Positions 36,507 to 48,086 are shown, counted from the first letter of the stretch. The stretch: 64,000 bases of DNA from Ampelocalamus luodianensis (GCA_036346255.1 CM070640.1:36699238-36763237); one strand, 5' to 3'. The notes: generated from the letters alone by a model not told the origin. Made by a program: numbers and translations.

Positions 36507-38640
36507 GGCCCTGTTTGGTAGAGCCCCAGATTCTCATTTTTCAGATTCTTATCCGGATTATCTGAGAATTTGAAGCTGTCTGTTGAAAGCGTTTTGCTGG
36601 TAAGTTGGCTCCAAAAACCATATAAGGGAGGATTAGAAGCAAATAGACCAAGCTACCCCTTGTACAAATAATCCAATCGTGTCTTGTAATGTTTGCTACG
36701 CAAATCACTAGACAGTGAGCCCCAAAACAAGGAAATGTGCATGTAAAATGGAGCAACATGCATCACAATGAGAATCTTCTTCCTTTCAATTTGTACACAA
36801 ATTTATAAAATTTCTTTACAAATTTCTCGAGACCGGAAGTCTATTTGAACGTGATACACAAATTTCTAGATTTTTTTTGCAAATTTCTCAAGACCATGAT
36901 TCAAACTAATATCATAGCAATAAAAACTCGACGAAGCAAAATGGACTCCAATCATATACAACAGAGAGCAAACATGACAGGATGCATTTGGTGTCACATA
37001 TCAAAAACTTGTTTAAGTTGGTACATATTGTAACAAATGACAATTCAAGGACTGCCAATTTGTCAAATCATAGTGTATCACAACTATCATTTATAAGGCA
37101 TGCTAGTTACAATCTATAGACATCATTGGTCTCGTAAATTCTACCCTCCTGAAGTGCTTTCTGTAGATTCTTTACAGCTACATATATTTCTCAGTTGCTT
37201 TTCTTCTGCTTGTCGAAGGATTAGCTGACCTTAGTTGGGTGAGGGGAATAACAACCTATTGTTTCAGACAAAGAACAATGATAAGTAGAAGGAAAAGTAA
37301 CAATAGGCTAGGCACAATGAGAGCACAATATGAACTTTGCATATGAACTGATGGTGAAAAGAAAATAAGATACTGATTTGTACAACATAACAGAACAAGT
37401 AGCAATCAATGACATTCTCATTAGTCATTCGTGTACAAGCAATGAAAAAAATTGTTCATGAAACATCTGACATGAACCATGTTGTAATTCCTTATAAACC
37501 ATACCTGGGATTATTCTAGCAAAACCATCAGCTTTCTCAATGAGATCAACTGGTAAAGCAGCAATGGACTTATCCTTGTTCTGTACCAGCAAAGCAGAAG
37601 AAGGATACATGTTTGTACCCATTCCCAGGCGACGCCCTGTTAAGTGCCCTCCGAATTGTTTCAGCACTGCAATGTTAAATAGATCGTTGTATTGTTCTGT
37701 ATGTATCGTATCAACCCCAAAATGTAATGTTAAATCGCCCTGTTGTATGGGGGATAACATTTGTAGGAATTTCATCCAAATTCAATAACTAGCCTATGGT
37801 CTGATGCAAAACCTTGAACGTGCGTCTGTGAGCTAGTTCTGCAATTTTCGTATGCTAAAAACCTGATTATATTAATACCTGCAACCTTTTGCCTTTCACA
37901 AACAATAGACATCTCCTTTCACAAACAATAGACATCCTGCATGTTTCATAATCTAGGTAGCTAATTTCAATATTTGTTAAAGCAATTAGTTTGCAAATCG
38001 ATTTCCGCCTCTAATCGTTAGTCGTAGCTTGTAACCTGGTAAACAGAAATCTGATTGAAAATCTACCACCAAAAAAATCCAAATTGAAAGAACCTAGGGC
38101 GGCCAGCGAAGATGAGGGAGGCAAAGGGTGGCGTAGGGAGGGCAAGGTGGCGGCCTGATGACGAGCTGACCTTCAAACGAACGGCGGCAGCGGTGAAGAA
38201 GACGGGGAACGACAGCCTCTAGGGTTTTCAGGTTTGGAGGCTCTCATGGGTGGGCAGCGGTGCACTCCGGAGCTTGCGGTGGCGCGCAGGGGGACAGACG
38301 CTCAATCGCCCATCTCGGGAGTGAGATGACTTGAGGATGTGACGGGAAAACGAAAGGGTACGGAAGGGCGGAGGGCGCGTGGTGGGATGTGATTGGGGGT
38401 AATTGAGTGGCATTTGCGGGTAATTTCATCCAAGTTCAAGGGGTATTTTCCTTGTTGAATGTTAGCTCCCCATGAGAATCCACGAGAAGTCGAGAAGGTT
38501 GCTCCTTGTTACTAGTTTATTTTTGAGACAGCTCCTCGCGACAAGTGGGATCTGTTGTTTTGGGAAGCTGGGTGTTTGGTACAGCTTCACGAGATCCAAA
38601 CGAGAAGCTAGAAGTAGGAGCTGTACCAAATATGACCTTA
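36507..38640. mobile_element. Candidate non-autonomous transposon (hAT-like ends) carrying an H+-ATPase fragment
   Basis: The left edge reads 'taggccctgtttggtagagc' and the right edge, on the opposite strand, 'taaggtcatatttggtacag'; the two are partly complementary, and 'ggccctgtttggt' is a frequent end of grass hAT/PIF MITEs. Between them lie 2.1 kb including a plasma-membrane H+-ATPase exon remnant (37518-37640) and GC-rich DNA at 38100-38400. No matching target duplication was seen, so the boundaries are provisional; the right part (38560-38640) could be a separate small inverted repeat. Confidence 0.35.
37518..37640 (-). pseudogene. Plasma-membrane H+-ATPase (P-type, P3A) exon fragment
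   Basis: 41 codons on the minus strand read TGRRLGMGTNMYPSSALL and then end with ALPVDLIEKADGFA. This is the highly conserved segment of plant plasma-membrane proton pumps that lies after the phosphorylation site in the cytoplasmic catalytic domain. One residue (Glu in the VDELIEK motif of the family) is missing and a Gly in the LLGQ motif is Val. Flanking sequence on both sides does not match the pump, so only one exon is present. It looks like a gene piece captured by a transposon, not a gene. Confidence 0.85.
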
Positions 38641-38690
38641 ATTCCCACATGATGTTTTTCGCGTTTTCCGGTTTGTGGTTGTTTTTCTTT

Positions 38691-38851
38691 GGATTAAGTT
38701 CAAAGTTCGTCCCTCAACTCTTGTCTTAGTTCAAAGTTCGTCCCTGAACTGTAATACCGGATAAAACACGTTCTTCAAGTATTAATACCGTGTAAAAACC
38801 GTCATTTATTCTTTTGAATGGATGTTTCGTCCTACGTGGAAAAAAAGAAAC
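38691..38851 (+). repeat. Left terminal inverted repeat of the Pack-MULE
   Basis: Inverted copy of 41309-41467. It includes an internal direct duplication, 'agttcaaagttcgtccct' at 38697 and again at 38730, which the right arm has in a more diverged form. Preceded by the 9-bp duplication tttttcttt at 38682. Confidence 0.92.
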
Positions 38852-38934
38852 CATTTTGGTACTATCAGGTGTCCACACTGGCAATCCTTTGACTCAGTCG
38901 CTGGAGCAACATAAAAAAAGCCAAAAACTCACAT

Positions 38935-39340
38935 TCTCTCCCCACCTCGACGCCACCACCGGCTCCTCCGCACCCCGCCGCGCCGCTCCTCCCGCATCAC
39001 GTCGTCGATCTCCCACATGCTAGCGCTCTCCCCCTCCTCCGGTTGCCGCGGCGACGCCTCCAGCTTCCACGACAGCGCCGTCGTGGCGGGTCCGGCCGGC
39101 CGCCTCTCCTTCCTGAGCCGAAACGGCAGCGGCGGTTCCTCCTATACCTCCCCCATCCCTCCCAGGGCCACTTCGTCGAGGAGCGCTCGCAAAGTCGCAA
39201 GAGCCTTCGGTCCTTCATCCTTTCGTCTGCGCCCACGCGGACAAGCACACGAGACGTCGAGCTTCCTACTTTCTAAGGACAGCCGACGCACCGCCAGGAG
39301 ATCTGAGAGAAACATTTTTCTTCTTCTTATTTTCTCTTAG
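38935..39340 (+). pseudogene. GC-rich captured exon-like block in the Pack-MULE, unrecognised
   Basis: Composition shifts sharply from AT-rich to GC-rich at about 38935 and back at about 39310. The plus frame from the ATG at 39017 (MLALSPSSGCRGDASS...) stays open for 107 codons and is rich in Ser/Arg/Pro, like an organelle targeting leader or first exon of a grass gene. I do not recognise the donor gene. The opposite strand is also open, so the coding strand is not certain. Confidence 0.4.
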
Positions 39341-39800
39341 TTATGATTTCTGGCTCAATTGGAGGTCATAACGTAAGCAGTCCTTACCATTTTTTACCTG
39401 ATGGTTAACTTTTCAGAGTATATCCTTTATTCAATCTTGAAGATGTTAAAATAGCAGGTTTCAAATGTTGCTAGCTTGGACTGATATCTAAATTTGATAG
39501 AGTACATGTTAAGACTGTTCTGCATCTGTTGTGACCACTTTCTCTGATCAGCTAAGACTGTTCAGGCCGATCGTGCATTAGTGGAAGGTTCAGCATTGAG
39601 GTGGAGGCAACAGTGGTGGCCCAATGACCGTAGCGAGGTTGGTGATGTGAAACTTCTTGAAGAATGTCCACGTTCAAGGCAACACTGATGTCATGATCTC
39701 CAACAGCTCTTGTCGAGGTTGTGGCTCGGTCTACTACCGCTGCGGCAACCGCCATCTGGAGCATCCCCACTTCATCGAGGTGCAGACTGCAGAGCCTTCA

Positions 39801-40113
39801 TGTTGGAGTTAATCCTGCTATCTGATTTCAATTTGAGTCATAGAGTCGTTTGTTAGATAAGTTAGTTTCGGAAGTTGACTCTGTTTGAGAGCTCGTACTG
39901 TATTCGGATACGAATACTGAACGAGTTGAAATTCGATTTGTAGTTGGTTTTGGTAGAAGTAGTTACTATCTTTAGGATGTAAACCTGAGTATAAATAAAG
40001 GAGAAAACGGAGAAAAGGGTGCGCAGTTCGGCACCGCAAATTTCATCAAGTTTCAGTTTCATTGCTCTCTGTTTTTTGTCTTTAGTTACTATTTGTCTTA
40101 CGACAATCGAACA
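39801..40113 (+). mobile_element. Possible solo LTR inside the Pack-MULE
   Basis: A stretch starting TGTTGGAGTTAATCC and ending near CGAACA, with 'gagtataaataaaggag' at about 39988 in the middle, has the form of a small copia LTR. No target duplication was seen, so this may be coincidence. Confidence 0.3.
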
Positions 40114-40849
40114 GAGTCTGAAACTCTGAAGCTTCTGCTATCAGTTCTTGTTGACTTGTGAAATGAAAGCCTGATACTGTTGTATGATCTAGCGGCACCT
40201 AGGTAGGGAGTTTCTAAGAAAAGTGCAGCAGCAGGTACTTCCCATTCATGGGAAAATTGCAGAAGGTAATTGCAGAAATTTGTAGGTAACTGCATTCATG
40301 AGAAAATTGGAGCACCTGGTGGCTTAGTTGTTGTGTTTGGTACTTCTTCTGGCATGCATGAATAGTATCAGGTGCTTGCATGATTAGTACAAGAAGTGTT
40401 CGATGACAAAGGTCTTTGTTGGTAGTTGAACTGTGAGCTGAATGGTCTGAAAGGTAATGTGAATATTATCAGGTGCTTGCATGATGACAGAGTTCTGTGT
40501 ATTGATGCTTTCAAAATTTTAGCAGATAATTGCATTCGAGTGCTTGCTTCTGTGCATGTGCTTGTGAGTAGAATCAGGTGAATAGTAGACATGGTGTATA
40601 GCTTCATGTGACCAAGAGAAGTTTGGATGGAACAATTTGATGCTGCTAGGATGCTAGGCGCTAGCTGCTGACGCTCCTGGAGAGCAATTTAAAATAACCA
40701 AAATATTCACATGACATGCCATTGCACACTATCAGGTTGTAAGACCACAACCATTCAGAAAATTTACACAACTTCCATCCACAAATTATCACACTGAATC
40801 ATCACCTGGGAGGCTGGGAGTCGTCACATTGTAAGCAAAAGCATTCTGA

Positions 40850-41245
40850 AATTTCTCACATCCAGTATTAGGGGACAAGGGATGGGATCGTCCACCGCGC
40901 GTAGGCGCCAGCCTCCGCGGCGATCTCCCGATCCTAGCCGATGAGGAGGAGGATCTGGTGGGCGTTGGCCCAGACGAGGACGATCGGGACGCGTGTGAGT
41001 GCGAGCACCAACATGGCTCTCTGCTTGTAGACGCCGAGGAGGTGGTACTGCCGCAGTGCCGCGCGCCATAGGCCTGCTCGCATAGCATGTCCAGCGTGCT
41101 CGCCATGCCAGAGAGCAGGCTGAAGCCGGTGACGTTGGCGAGGGAGGCGCTCGCCGAGGTGGCCGATGAACATGACGGGCACCTGGCTTGCCCCGACGGT
41201 GGCTCCGCCAAGAAGGATGCTCGTCGTCGTCTTCTCCATCTGCTA
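40850..41245 (-). pseudogene. MATE efflux-transporter exon fragment captured by the Pack-MULE
   Basis: On the minus strand three reading frames together give one MATE (multidrug and toxic compound extrusion) segment: SQVPVMFIGHLGE, then in another frame 'ASLANVTGFSLLSGMAS' and 'LDMLCEQAYGAR', then 'QYHLLGVYKQRAMLVLAL' with 'WANAHQILLLIG', then a third frame with 'LILDVRNF' near the end. These are transmembrane helices 1-3 of plant MATE carriers, which export organic compounds or ions using a proton gradient. Frameshifts between the blocks and lack of the remaining helices make it a pseudogene. It is a captured 5' exon. Confidence 0.85.
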
Positions 41246-41308
41246 TTGTCAAAGATGCCTCACCTCCACCTCCTCTCCAGCGTGGACGCCCAGCTGGCAC
41301 GGGAAACG

Positions 41309-41467
41309 TTTCTTTTTTCCACGTGACACGAAACCGCTTACTAAAAGAATAAATGACGGTTTTTGCACGGTATTGATACTTGGATGACGCGTTTTATCCG
41401 GTATTATAATTCAATGACTAACTTTAAACTAAGGCAAAAGTTAAGGGACGGACAATGTATTTAATCC
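41309..41467 (-). repeat. Right terminal inverted repeat of the Pack-MULE
   Basis: Inverted partner of 38691-38851, about 80% alike by eye, ending in 'ttaatcc' and followed by the second copy of the target duplication tttttcttt at 41468-41476. Confidence 0.92.
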
Positions 41468-41647
41468 TTTTTCTTTTTAGGAAATGTTTGGGGTTGTTCG
41501 GTTTGGTCTAAGGTTGAGTTGGGCTTTAGCTGCGTGGGTTGGATATGGCCTCGTTGGGCATGATATGAGCCTCATCCCGTTAACCGCGTCAGAGCATACG
41601 TAGCCCACTGTCCGAGCTCGCTCGAGGCCGAAGCTGTTGCCAAGCCA

Positions 41648-43177
41648 TGATGCTCCCCCGCCGGCTCGCACCCAGCGCCGCCGCGGCCGCCGTGAGGGTG
41701 CTCTCCGCGCCCGCCGCCGGCGCCGTAGGAGGCGGGGACACGCTGGCAAGCGGCTGCTGAAGCTGATCTACCCGAAGCGGAGCGCGGTGGTGGTTCTGCG
41801 GCTGTGGGTGGAGGAGGGCCGCACGGTGCAGAAGTACCAGCTCAACCGCGTCGTTCGCGAGCTCCGCAAGTACCGCCGCTTCAAGCACGCCCTCGAGGTA
41901 CGCTATGGCCGCCACCAATGCCTTCCTCCTAGCCGCCCCGGCCCGAGCCCGCCACCTGTTTGTTGTATTGCCTGCCTGACCCCGTCTCACGCTGAATGCA
42001 GATTTGCGAGTGGATGAGGACTCAGCCGGAGATGAGGCTGCTGCCGGGGACTACGCCGTACACCTTGACCTCGTCGCGAAGGTCCGGGGGCTTCCCAGCG
42101 CGGAGAAGTTCTTTGAGGACGTCCCGGAGAGGGCCAAGGCGCCGTCCACCTGCAACGCGCTCCTGCACGCCTACGTGCAGCACGGCGAGCGGGACAAGGC
42201 CGAGGCCATGTTGTGGGAGATGGCGAGGGCAGGGTACCTCACCTGCGCTCTTCCATTCAACCACATGATGTCGCTATACATGGCGAGCTGGAGAAGGTGC
42301 CCAAGATGATCAAGGTGCTCAGGAGGTACGCCGTGCCGAACCTGGTCACCTACAATATATGGCCACCTACTGCTCCAAGAAGAACAGCGTGAAAGCTGCG
42401 GAGAAGGTGTATGATCTGATGAAGGATGAGAAGGTGGTTCCTGACTGGATGACCTTTAGCCTGCTGGCTAGCGTTTACATCAATGCCGGGCTTCGTGTCA
42501 AAGGGCGGGACGCGCTGGTGGATATGGAGAAGAGGGCCTCCAGGAAGGAGCGAGCTGTGTACTCGTCGCTTCTCACCTTGTACGCAAGCTTGTCGGATAG
42601 AGGTAACTTGGACAGGGTGTGGAGCAAGATGAGAGAGATCTTCAGAAAATTCAGCGACACTGAGTACAAGTGCATGCTTACTTCTCTTACAAGATTTGGT
42701 GATATCACAGAAGCAGAGAGTGTTTATAGAGAATGGGAGTCGGCTTCAGGAACACGCGATTCGAGGATCCCGAACACGATCCTCTCATTTTACATCAAGA
42801 ATGGCCTGGTGGAAAAGGCTGATAGTTTTCTTGATCACATTGTGCAGAAAGGAGTCAAGCCCAGCTATAGCACTTGGGAATTATTTGTTTGGGGCTATCT
42901 CGGCAATAAGAGGATGGACAAAGTTCTTGAGTGCCTGAAGAAAGCCTTGTCAGGCTTGGAGAAATGGGAGCCGAACTCTCAACTCACCTCGTCGGTCTTC
43001 ACTCAGATTGAGAAGAAAGGCGGCATTGAAGCTGCAGAGAAGCTCCTGGTCATGCTTCGAGAAGCGGGGTACGTTACAACTGAGATATGTAACTCGGTAC
43101 TGCGCACTTATGCGAAGGCTGAGCTGATGCCGCTGATAATTGATGAGCGAATGGGCCAGGATAATTTTGTGTTTTGA
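41648..43177 (+). pseudogene. PPR protein gene (At4g02820-like, mitochondrial P-class), three frame disruptions
   Basis: Exon 1 is 41648-41897, intron 41898-42001 (GT-AG), exon 2 42002-43177. The product resembles the small plant P-class pentatricopeptide proteins of the At4g02820 type: an organelle-leader N-terminus (MMLPRRLAPSAAAA), then KRLLKLIYPKRSAVVVL, QKYQLNRVVRELRKYRR, then after the intron ICEWMRTQPEMRLLPGDYAV and tandem 35-residue helical repeats that bind organelle RNA. The frame from the ATG hits a stop near 41759, and KRLLKLIYP is in another frame, so an indel lies near 41735-41750. A small deletion follows MMSLYM (42282) and a one-base loss lies near 42360. It ends early at 43177 (QDNFVF) compared with the family. 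From 42359 the last 272 codons are intact. It is a recent pseudogene, unless the assembly has errors. Confidence 0.85.
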
Positions 43178-44053
43178 GGGAATGTTTCAAGATGCATTGT
43201 GTTGTTGATTTGCGATCACAATCTACTGCTTTTGTGGATTTGCAGTTTCGAGTTTTGACAGAGAGCTTGCATTCGTGGATAAGGAATCTGTAAAAAAAAA
43301 TAGCGCAACGAATGTAAACCCCCCCCCCCCCGGTCTCTGAAGATTCTACTCAATAGTTGTAGCATTACCTGTTCATTGCCTTTTGATTATCCCACACAGC
43401 AAAATAGTATGTTTTGCCACAATTAAATTTGTATATAGTGGTTATCCCGTATAACTATGTAAGAGGTACATTGAGATCCGAAGTGCTGCCAAAGCTTGAC
43501 CATTGATGTGCTGGAATTGTGAGTTGGCCTATTCTGAATTTTCTTTTGTATATAAACAGCAAATAACATTTGCATTAGCATAGCTTCATAACTCATAAGC
43601 CTCAACACAAGGATATGCCTTCGATGGAGTTATGAAATGCTGCTCCAAGCTGTGGATGGAAGGCACAATTTGAAGAGCACAAGTTTCCAAACTTCCAAAA
43701 AACATCAACAGAATGGGAAGTCAACAATGCTCATTCAGTTGGCGAGTGAATTTATAGAACTACTGATTTCAGCAAACAGGACACAGATATGATCCCATCT
43801 ACAAAAAAGCACAATTACCGCTGATAGATTCTAGAGTCGACACAGTAGAGCAAGTTCACCAAATGATACACCTACACTACAATAAAAGGCTACAAACTAA
43901 ACCAACCCTAACAAACAACCTAAAGTGTGTCACAAGAGAAACATCTATATATGCATCAGGTATAAGTGGAGCTTCAGAACACTTCTCATTTCCCAGCAGG
44001 CAGAAGATATCTCAAGCGACAGTTCCACACGAACGTGCAATTTTCCGCATCAC
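43178..44053. other. Intergenic region between convergent loci
   Basis: Separates the plus-strand PPR pseudogene from the 3' end of the minus-strand gene. It contains a run of about 14 C residues (43319-43332) and no gene. The part nearest 44053 is probably the 3' UTR of the neighbouring gene. Confidence 0.5.
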
Positions 44054-47000
44054 TCATTTTGTCCAGAACTTGGATATAGCGACAACAAATGCCCTAATGA
44101 TAAGCCAAAATAGGTTGGTTTCTTTCTTATGCTGTGCCTTCCCAGTTCTCCTGCAGGCCATAAAGAGGAACAACATGATAAAACATTAGTGTGACATCTG
44201 TGCTTTACTGAATCACAATGCATGTTTAAGAACAATAAAATGAAGATACGGAAATGCATAGAATGCAAGTTAGCAAAACATATGGCGTGGTTGAACACAT
44301 TCCAAATAACCATACCAAGATTTTAGCAACCAAAAAACGAAAATAGGAAAGGATAAATGAACAGGTTTATGTAACACATTTTCCAACAGAATTTTATTTT
44401 GTTTGTCTTATTCTCAGCTAAAAATTTAGGTCCAGAATTGATGTTATATGGCAATTTAAGACCAACAAATAAGATTTTAGACAAGAGAAACATTTCGAGT
44501 GATGCACTCAAACTCAATTGCCTGATGCTATCATTATTAAATGGTAATGCATATATCATATATGGCATAAAACCTGCATTTGGGTACAAATGATCTTGAT
44601 GCAATGTAGATAGTCATCTTCGCAGATGTGTTTCATGTCTACTTTGAGCACGATTGCATAACGAAAGCGGCAAAGTAGCGTTTCTTTATAATTAAAAAAA
44701 TTAGGTTCTTGGTACCACAATAAGACTTTCAAGTCATCTAAGTCAAAATACGAAGGTGAGAGTTTGGTCTTACAAACAGTACCTCCAATCATGCATCAGC
44801 TATATGCTTCACAGCTGATCTTAACAAAAGCAGCAGACCTACCTGAGCTTAATTCAGTTAATAATGGATTACCTACTAGCATAGTGGCATGTTATTTGGT
44901 AGTTACTTATGGCTAAATTCATATCTGACCATGTACAGCTGATCTGGTGCTCCACTTCTCCCTCAACTAAGAGTTGTTACAAAATGAACTATATGATGGA
45001 TTCTGCTAGGAAGTTGCAGCCATGCAGGGTAACCTCGTGCCGACCATAGCATTACAGATTAGTTCAGATAGTGTAGAATGATTCAAAGTTCAAACAATAC
45101 CTCTACAGGATGTAATAGTGCGTAGTAATTTTAGAAATATGCACAGGGAAGAAAACATGGGGAAATATTGACTTACCTAATATGCTGTGGCCTTTTGTGA
45201 CGTATGAAGAAAAGTATAAATAGTAAGCATGCAACGCAAAGTTAGAAGGCAAAGTGCATGCCTGCTGATCGCAGTTCTGGTGCTTATTCCATCTCCATGC
45301 TTAGCATTGCTTGCCTCACGCTCTTCCTTTGTGATGGTAGATATTGATTTATTGAATTCACTTGCATCTTCCTCTACCGCACTGAGCTTGTCTTTCATGT
45401 GCAACAACCCCTATAAAGAAGCAGAATAATATGAGTTGGACATGTCAGAAAATAAGTGAATAAATTATGTCACAAACAAAATAGGTCTACCAAAACTTCT
45501 CATCCAAATCCATGCTATACAAGAGAGTGTATCCTCTAAGTTTTACATTGTCTAGCTACTTATCATATTAAAAGTAAGGGGAGCAACTGGAGGTAGAGAC
45601 AAGCATTGCCATATAAGTGGGGCATGCCAAATTTTGGTCACTATCTTGGCCAAACTAGTGGGCATGAATCCAAACATACCTTAACACCAAAAAAAAAATG
45701 TGGTATGTATGTTACCAATTTATTTTGAATATTTCACCACTTCTGGCAAATTCTAGAGGGCAAAAGGAGGAATTTAATGCTATTGAGTTGTTATTCTACA
45801 CAGCTTGCAAACATATAGATAGAACCTGGATTTCCAATCCTCAAAATAAATAGACAATATTGCATGTGACAAATAGCTCTGTCAAAAATCAAAGCCTTCA
45901 TGTCAATACTCTATGTGCCATAGATTGCATTGTACATCAATTAACAATGAGTATCAGTAATTCAGCACCACAAGCCACCAACATAAAGAAATGAAGGCAC
46001 ATATCAGATCACAGATTGGAAAAATGATGCACCAACTACTGTGTTGTCACAGGAACAGCACTTGCAGAAGTTAAGCGTCTGTTTACTTCATGCAAATCAA
46101 TTGTGTAGTTTGGTGCTACAGCATACTTAAACTAATACATTGAATAAAAAGAGAGAGCATGCTATTACAAAAATAAGATGTTCCATATGGTATTCAGTAT
46201 TCAAAGGTTTTCCTTGAGATGTTCAACACAAATAATAAGTAATGGTGCAATGCTGCACTATTTATTAGATATGGAACAATTACTGCAGAAATAAATAATT
46301 TGACTGACCTTTGTATCCAATTCTGGATGAGAAACAAGACCTCCTGACTTTTCTTGCTCATCAGGGCTTGCATCAAGCATTGATTGCTCAAACTCATCTT
46401 GCGCCCTCTGTGCTCCAGACACTTCAACAAACTTGGCTGTGCCTTCTGTTTCTGGATAACTTGTATTCGAGTTAAAAGCATCCACTGTAGAACTAAACTG
46501 ACCATCTATAACTGGAACATCATCACTAGTGACACTTTCAGGTAACATCTCATCCTGCTGTAGAAGGGTCTGATTCATTTGATGAACACCATTAGTTTCT
46601 GAGGAAACCTTAGCTTCATCAACAGCACCACTGGTTATGTCATCATGATGATCATTAGGTGATGTCACATGCTCCTGTAAAAGCGCCTCATTTGTTTGAA
46701 AAACAGCACTAGATTCTGAGGAAAGAATAACTTCATCAGTGATGCTACTGGATGTCCCCTCATGACCATCACCCAAGCTTTCTAGCTCAATTTCTTTATC
46801 TGAATCAGAAACATGAGCAAATGAAGGAGCCTGCCTATCAGAACTATTCATGTCAATATCTATTGATCTCCCACATGGAACTTCATCTTCTTTCTCAAGG
46901 TTTGTCTCCAAGCAAGCTGTATCTGCTAAATTCCCATTTCGGACTACACTATTAAGAACACTAGCCTCTAAGAGATGAGATGATCCTAGTAGTTGCTGAG

Positions 47001-47825
47001 TGCTGATGACATTCTTTTGTGATGAAAATACTTCCTCACTGTTGGACACTTCCAACACAGAATCCATGTCAACTTGTTTCTCATCAGACGTACCTAATAT
47101 CTCTATATTGTCTTGGTCTAATTCTTGCCTAATTGACAGTTCCAAAGAATCAGGGCAATCTTCAAAACTCAGCGTCTTAGAATTCAAGCCACCAGGGCCC
47201 AGAATTTTGTTCTCTTGGATGATATCTCTCACAATTTCACGAACTATATAGTATGACCCTCCAACTTCCTTATGTGTGAGATTAACTGAAGGGAATTTTC
47301 CATCATTTGAAATTCGATAGCTGAAAAGAATCGACAACAACAATTCCGATTAGATCACTGTAATGGAAAACAGCATATGCACAGTCAATTACATATGAAA
47401 TAGGGAAAACAGAAACTTCCACATAACAGAGAAAACAAACAAATCCAGTTTCTAGGTAAAGATAACTAGCATGACAACCAAGTCCAAACTTCTGTCATGA
47501 TATTTTTCACACAGTAAAGCTTTCCCTGTTCTTGCCAAGAGGCACGAGCATTAAACTGAAGCGACAGCCGACAGGGTAAGAGATCGGGCCAGTACGTGTT
47601 GACAAAGGATTCGACCATCTCCCTCCTCTCCTCCTTGGTCTTCCTCACCCGCGGCTTCTTCTCCTGCGCGCAACACCGCACCACGCCAACCACCTGGAAC
47701 CTACCGCTGCCCCCACCGCCCCTCTCCTGAGCCGAAGCGGACGACGAAGGATACGGCGCGCCGCCGCATCTCCCGAGGACGGACGCCTGAGCGACGACCC
47801 AAGGAACGCTCCCAGTGGCATGCAT
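44054..47825 (-). CDS. DNA-binding-like protein (At3g52170-like), probably plastid-targeted, 495 residues
   Basis: Preferred exons on the minus strand: 47825-47596, 47320-46309, 45410-45262, 44150-44054, totalling 1488 nt with closing phases. The start MHATGSVPWVVAQASV gives a Ser/Gly/Arg-rich leader of about 50 residues that looks like an organelle transit peptide. Residues 56-123 are the family's conserved domain: KKPRVRKTKEERREMVESFV, continuing across intron 1 to GKFPSVNLTHKEVGGSYYIV and REIVRDIIQENKILGPG. The large middle part is acidic, Ser/Glu-rich and disordered. The end NLFWLIIRAFVVAISKFWTK is hydrophobic and matches the style of C-termini in this family. Exon 3 needs a GC-AG intron (AG|GCATGC at 45261); using the strong GTAAGT at 45176 instead ends the protein with a TAG at 45177. 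The Arabidopsis name is from memory; molecular function is not established. Confidence 0.75.
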
Positions 47826-47876
47826 CCTCCTCCCAAGAATCACCACTACCCGAGGCTCATACACCACCCCACCTGC

Positions 47877-48086
47877 AACAAAAGAAGGCACAAGACCACC
47901 GTAAATCGAAAGAACCACCGCAAGAAACCCCAACCAGCGAAGGAAAGAAACGCGATACCACCACCAAGAACCAAGAAACGCGAGAGCGCAGCGAATCCTA
48001 CACGGAAGTAGGAGCAGGGACACCACCGGAGAACCAAGAAACCGGGGAAGGTGGAAGAGAGAGTGCGGAAATTGTGGGTTTTTACC
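47877..48086 (-). other. Probable 5' UTR intron of the At3g52170-like gene
   Basis: On the minus strand 'ccccacag' is followed by 'gtaaaaaccc' at about 48086, and 'ttttgttgcag' precedes 'gtggggtgg' at about 47877. Both fit splice-site consensus. The intervening ORF starts with a hydrophobic stretch not expected in this family, which supports its being intron rather than coding. The upstream GC-rich leader continues to about 48250. Confidence 0.55.

Larger units (their letters stand above)
38691..41467. mobile_element. Pack-MULE (Mutator-like element, 2777 bp) with captured host sequence
   Basis: Long terminal inverted repeats of about 160 bp (38691-38851 and 41467-41309) begin with GGATTAA at both ends and share 'aataccggataaaac', 'aataccgtg.aaaaaccgtc' and 'tcatttattctttt'. 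The 9-mer tttttcttt flanks the element on both sides (38682-38690 and 41468-41476): the exact 9-bp target duplication made by Mutator-like transposases. There is no transposase gene. Inside are a MATE-transporter fragment (minus, 40850-41245), a GC-rich exon-like block at the left (38935-39310) and possibly a solo LTR. This is the structure of a Pack-MULE. The superfamily-typical ends and duplication make this call strong. Confidence 0.93.

Noticed and set aside
43315..43335. Run of C residues near the PPR pseudogene, like the one at 17150
   Set aside because: Simple homopolymer; the one at 17150 is part of a Sirevirus LTR end, but the one here has no LTR context.
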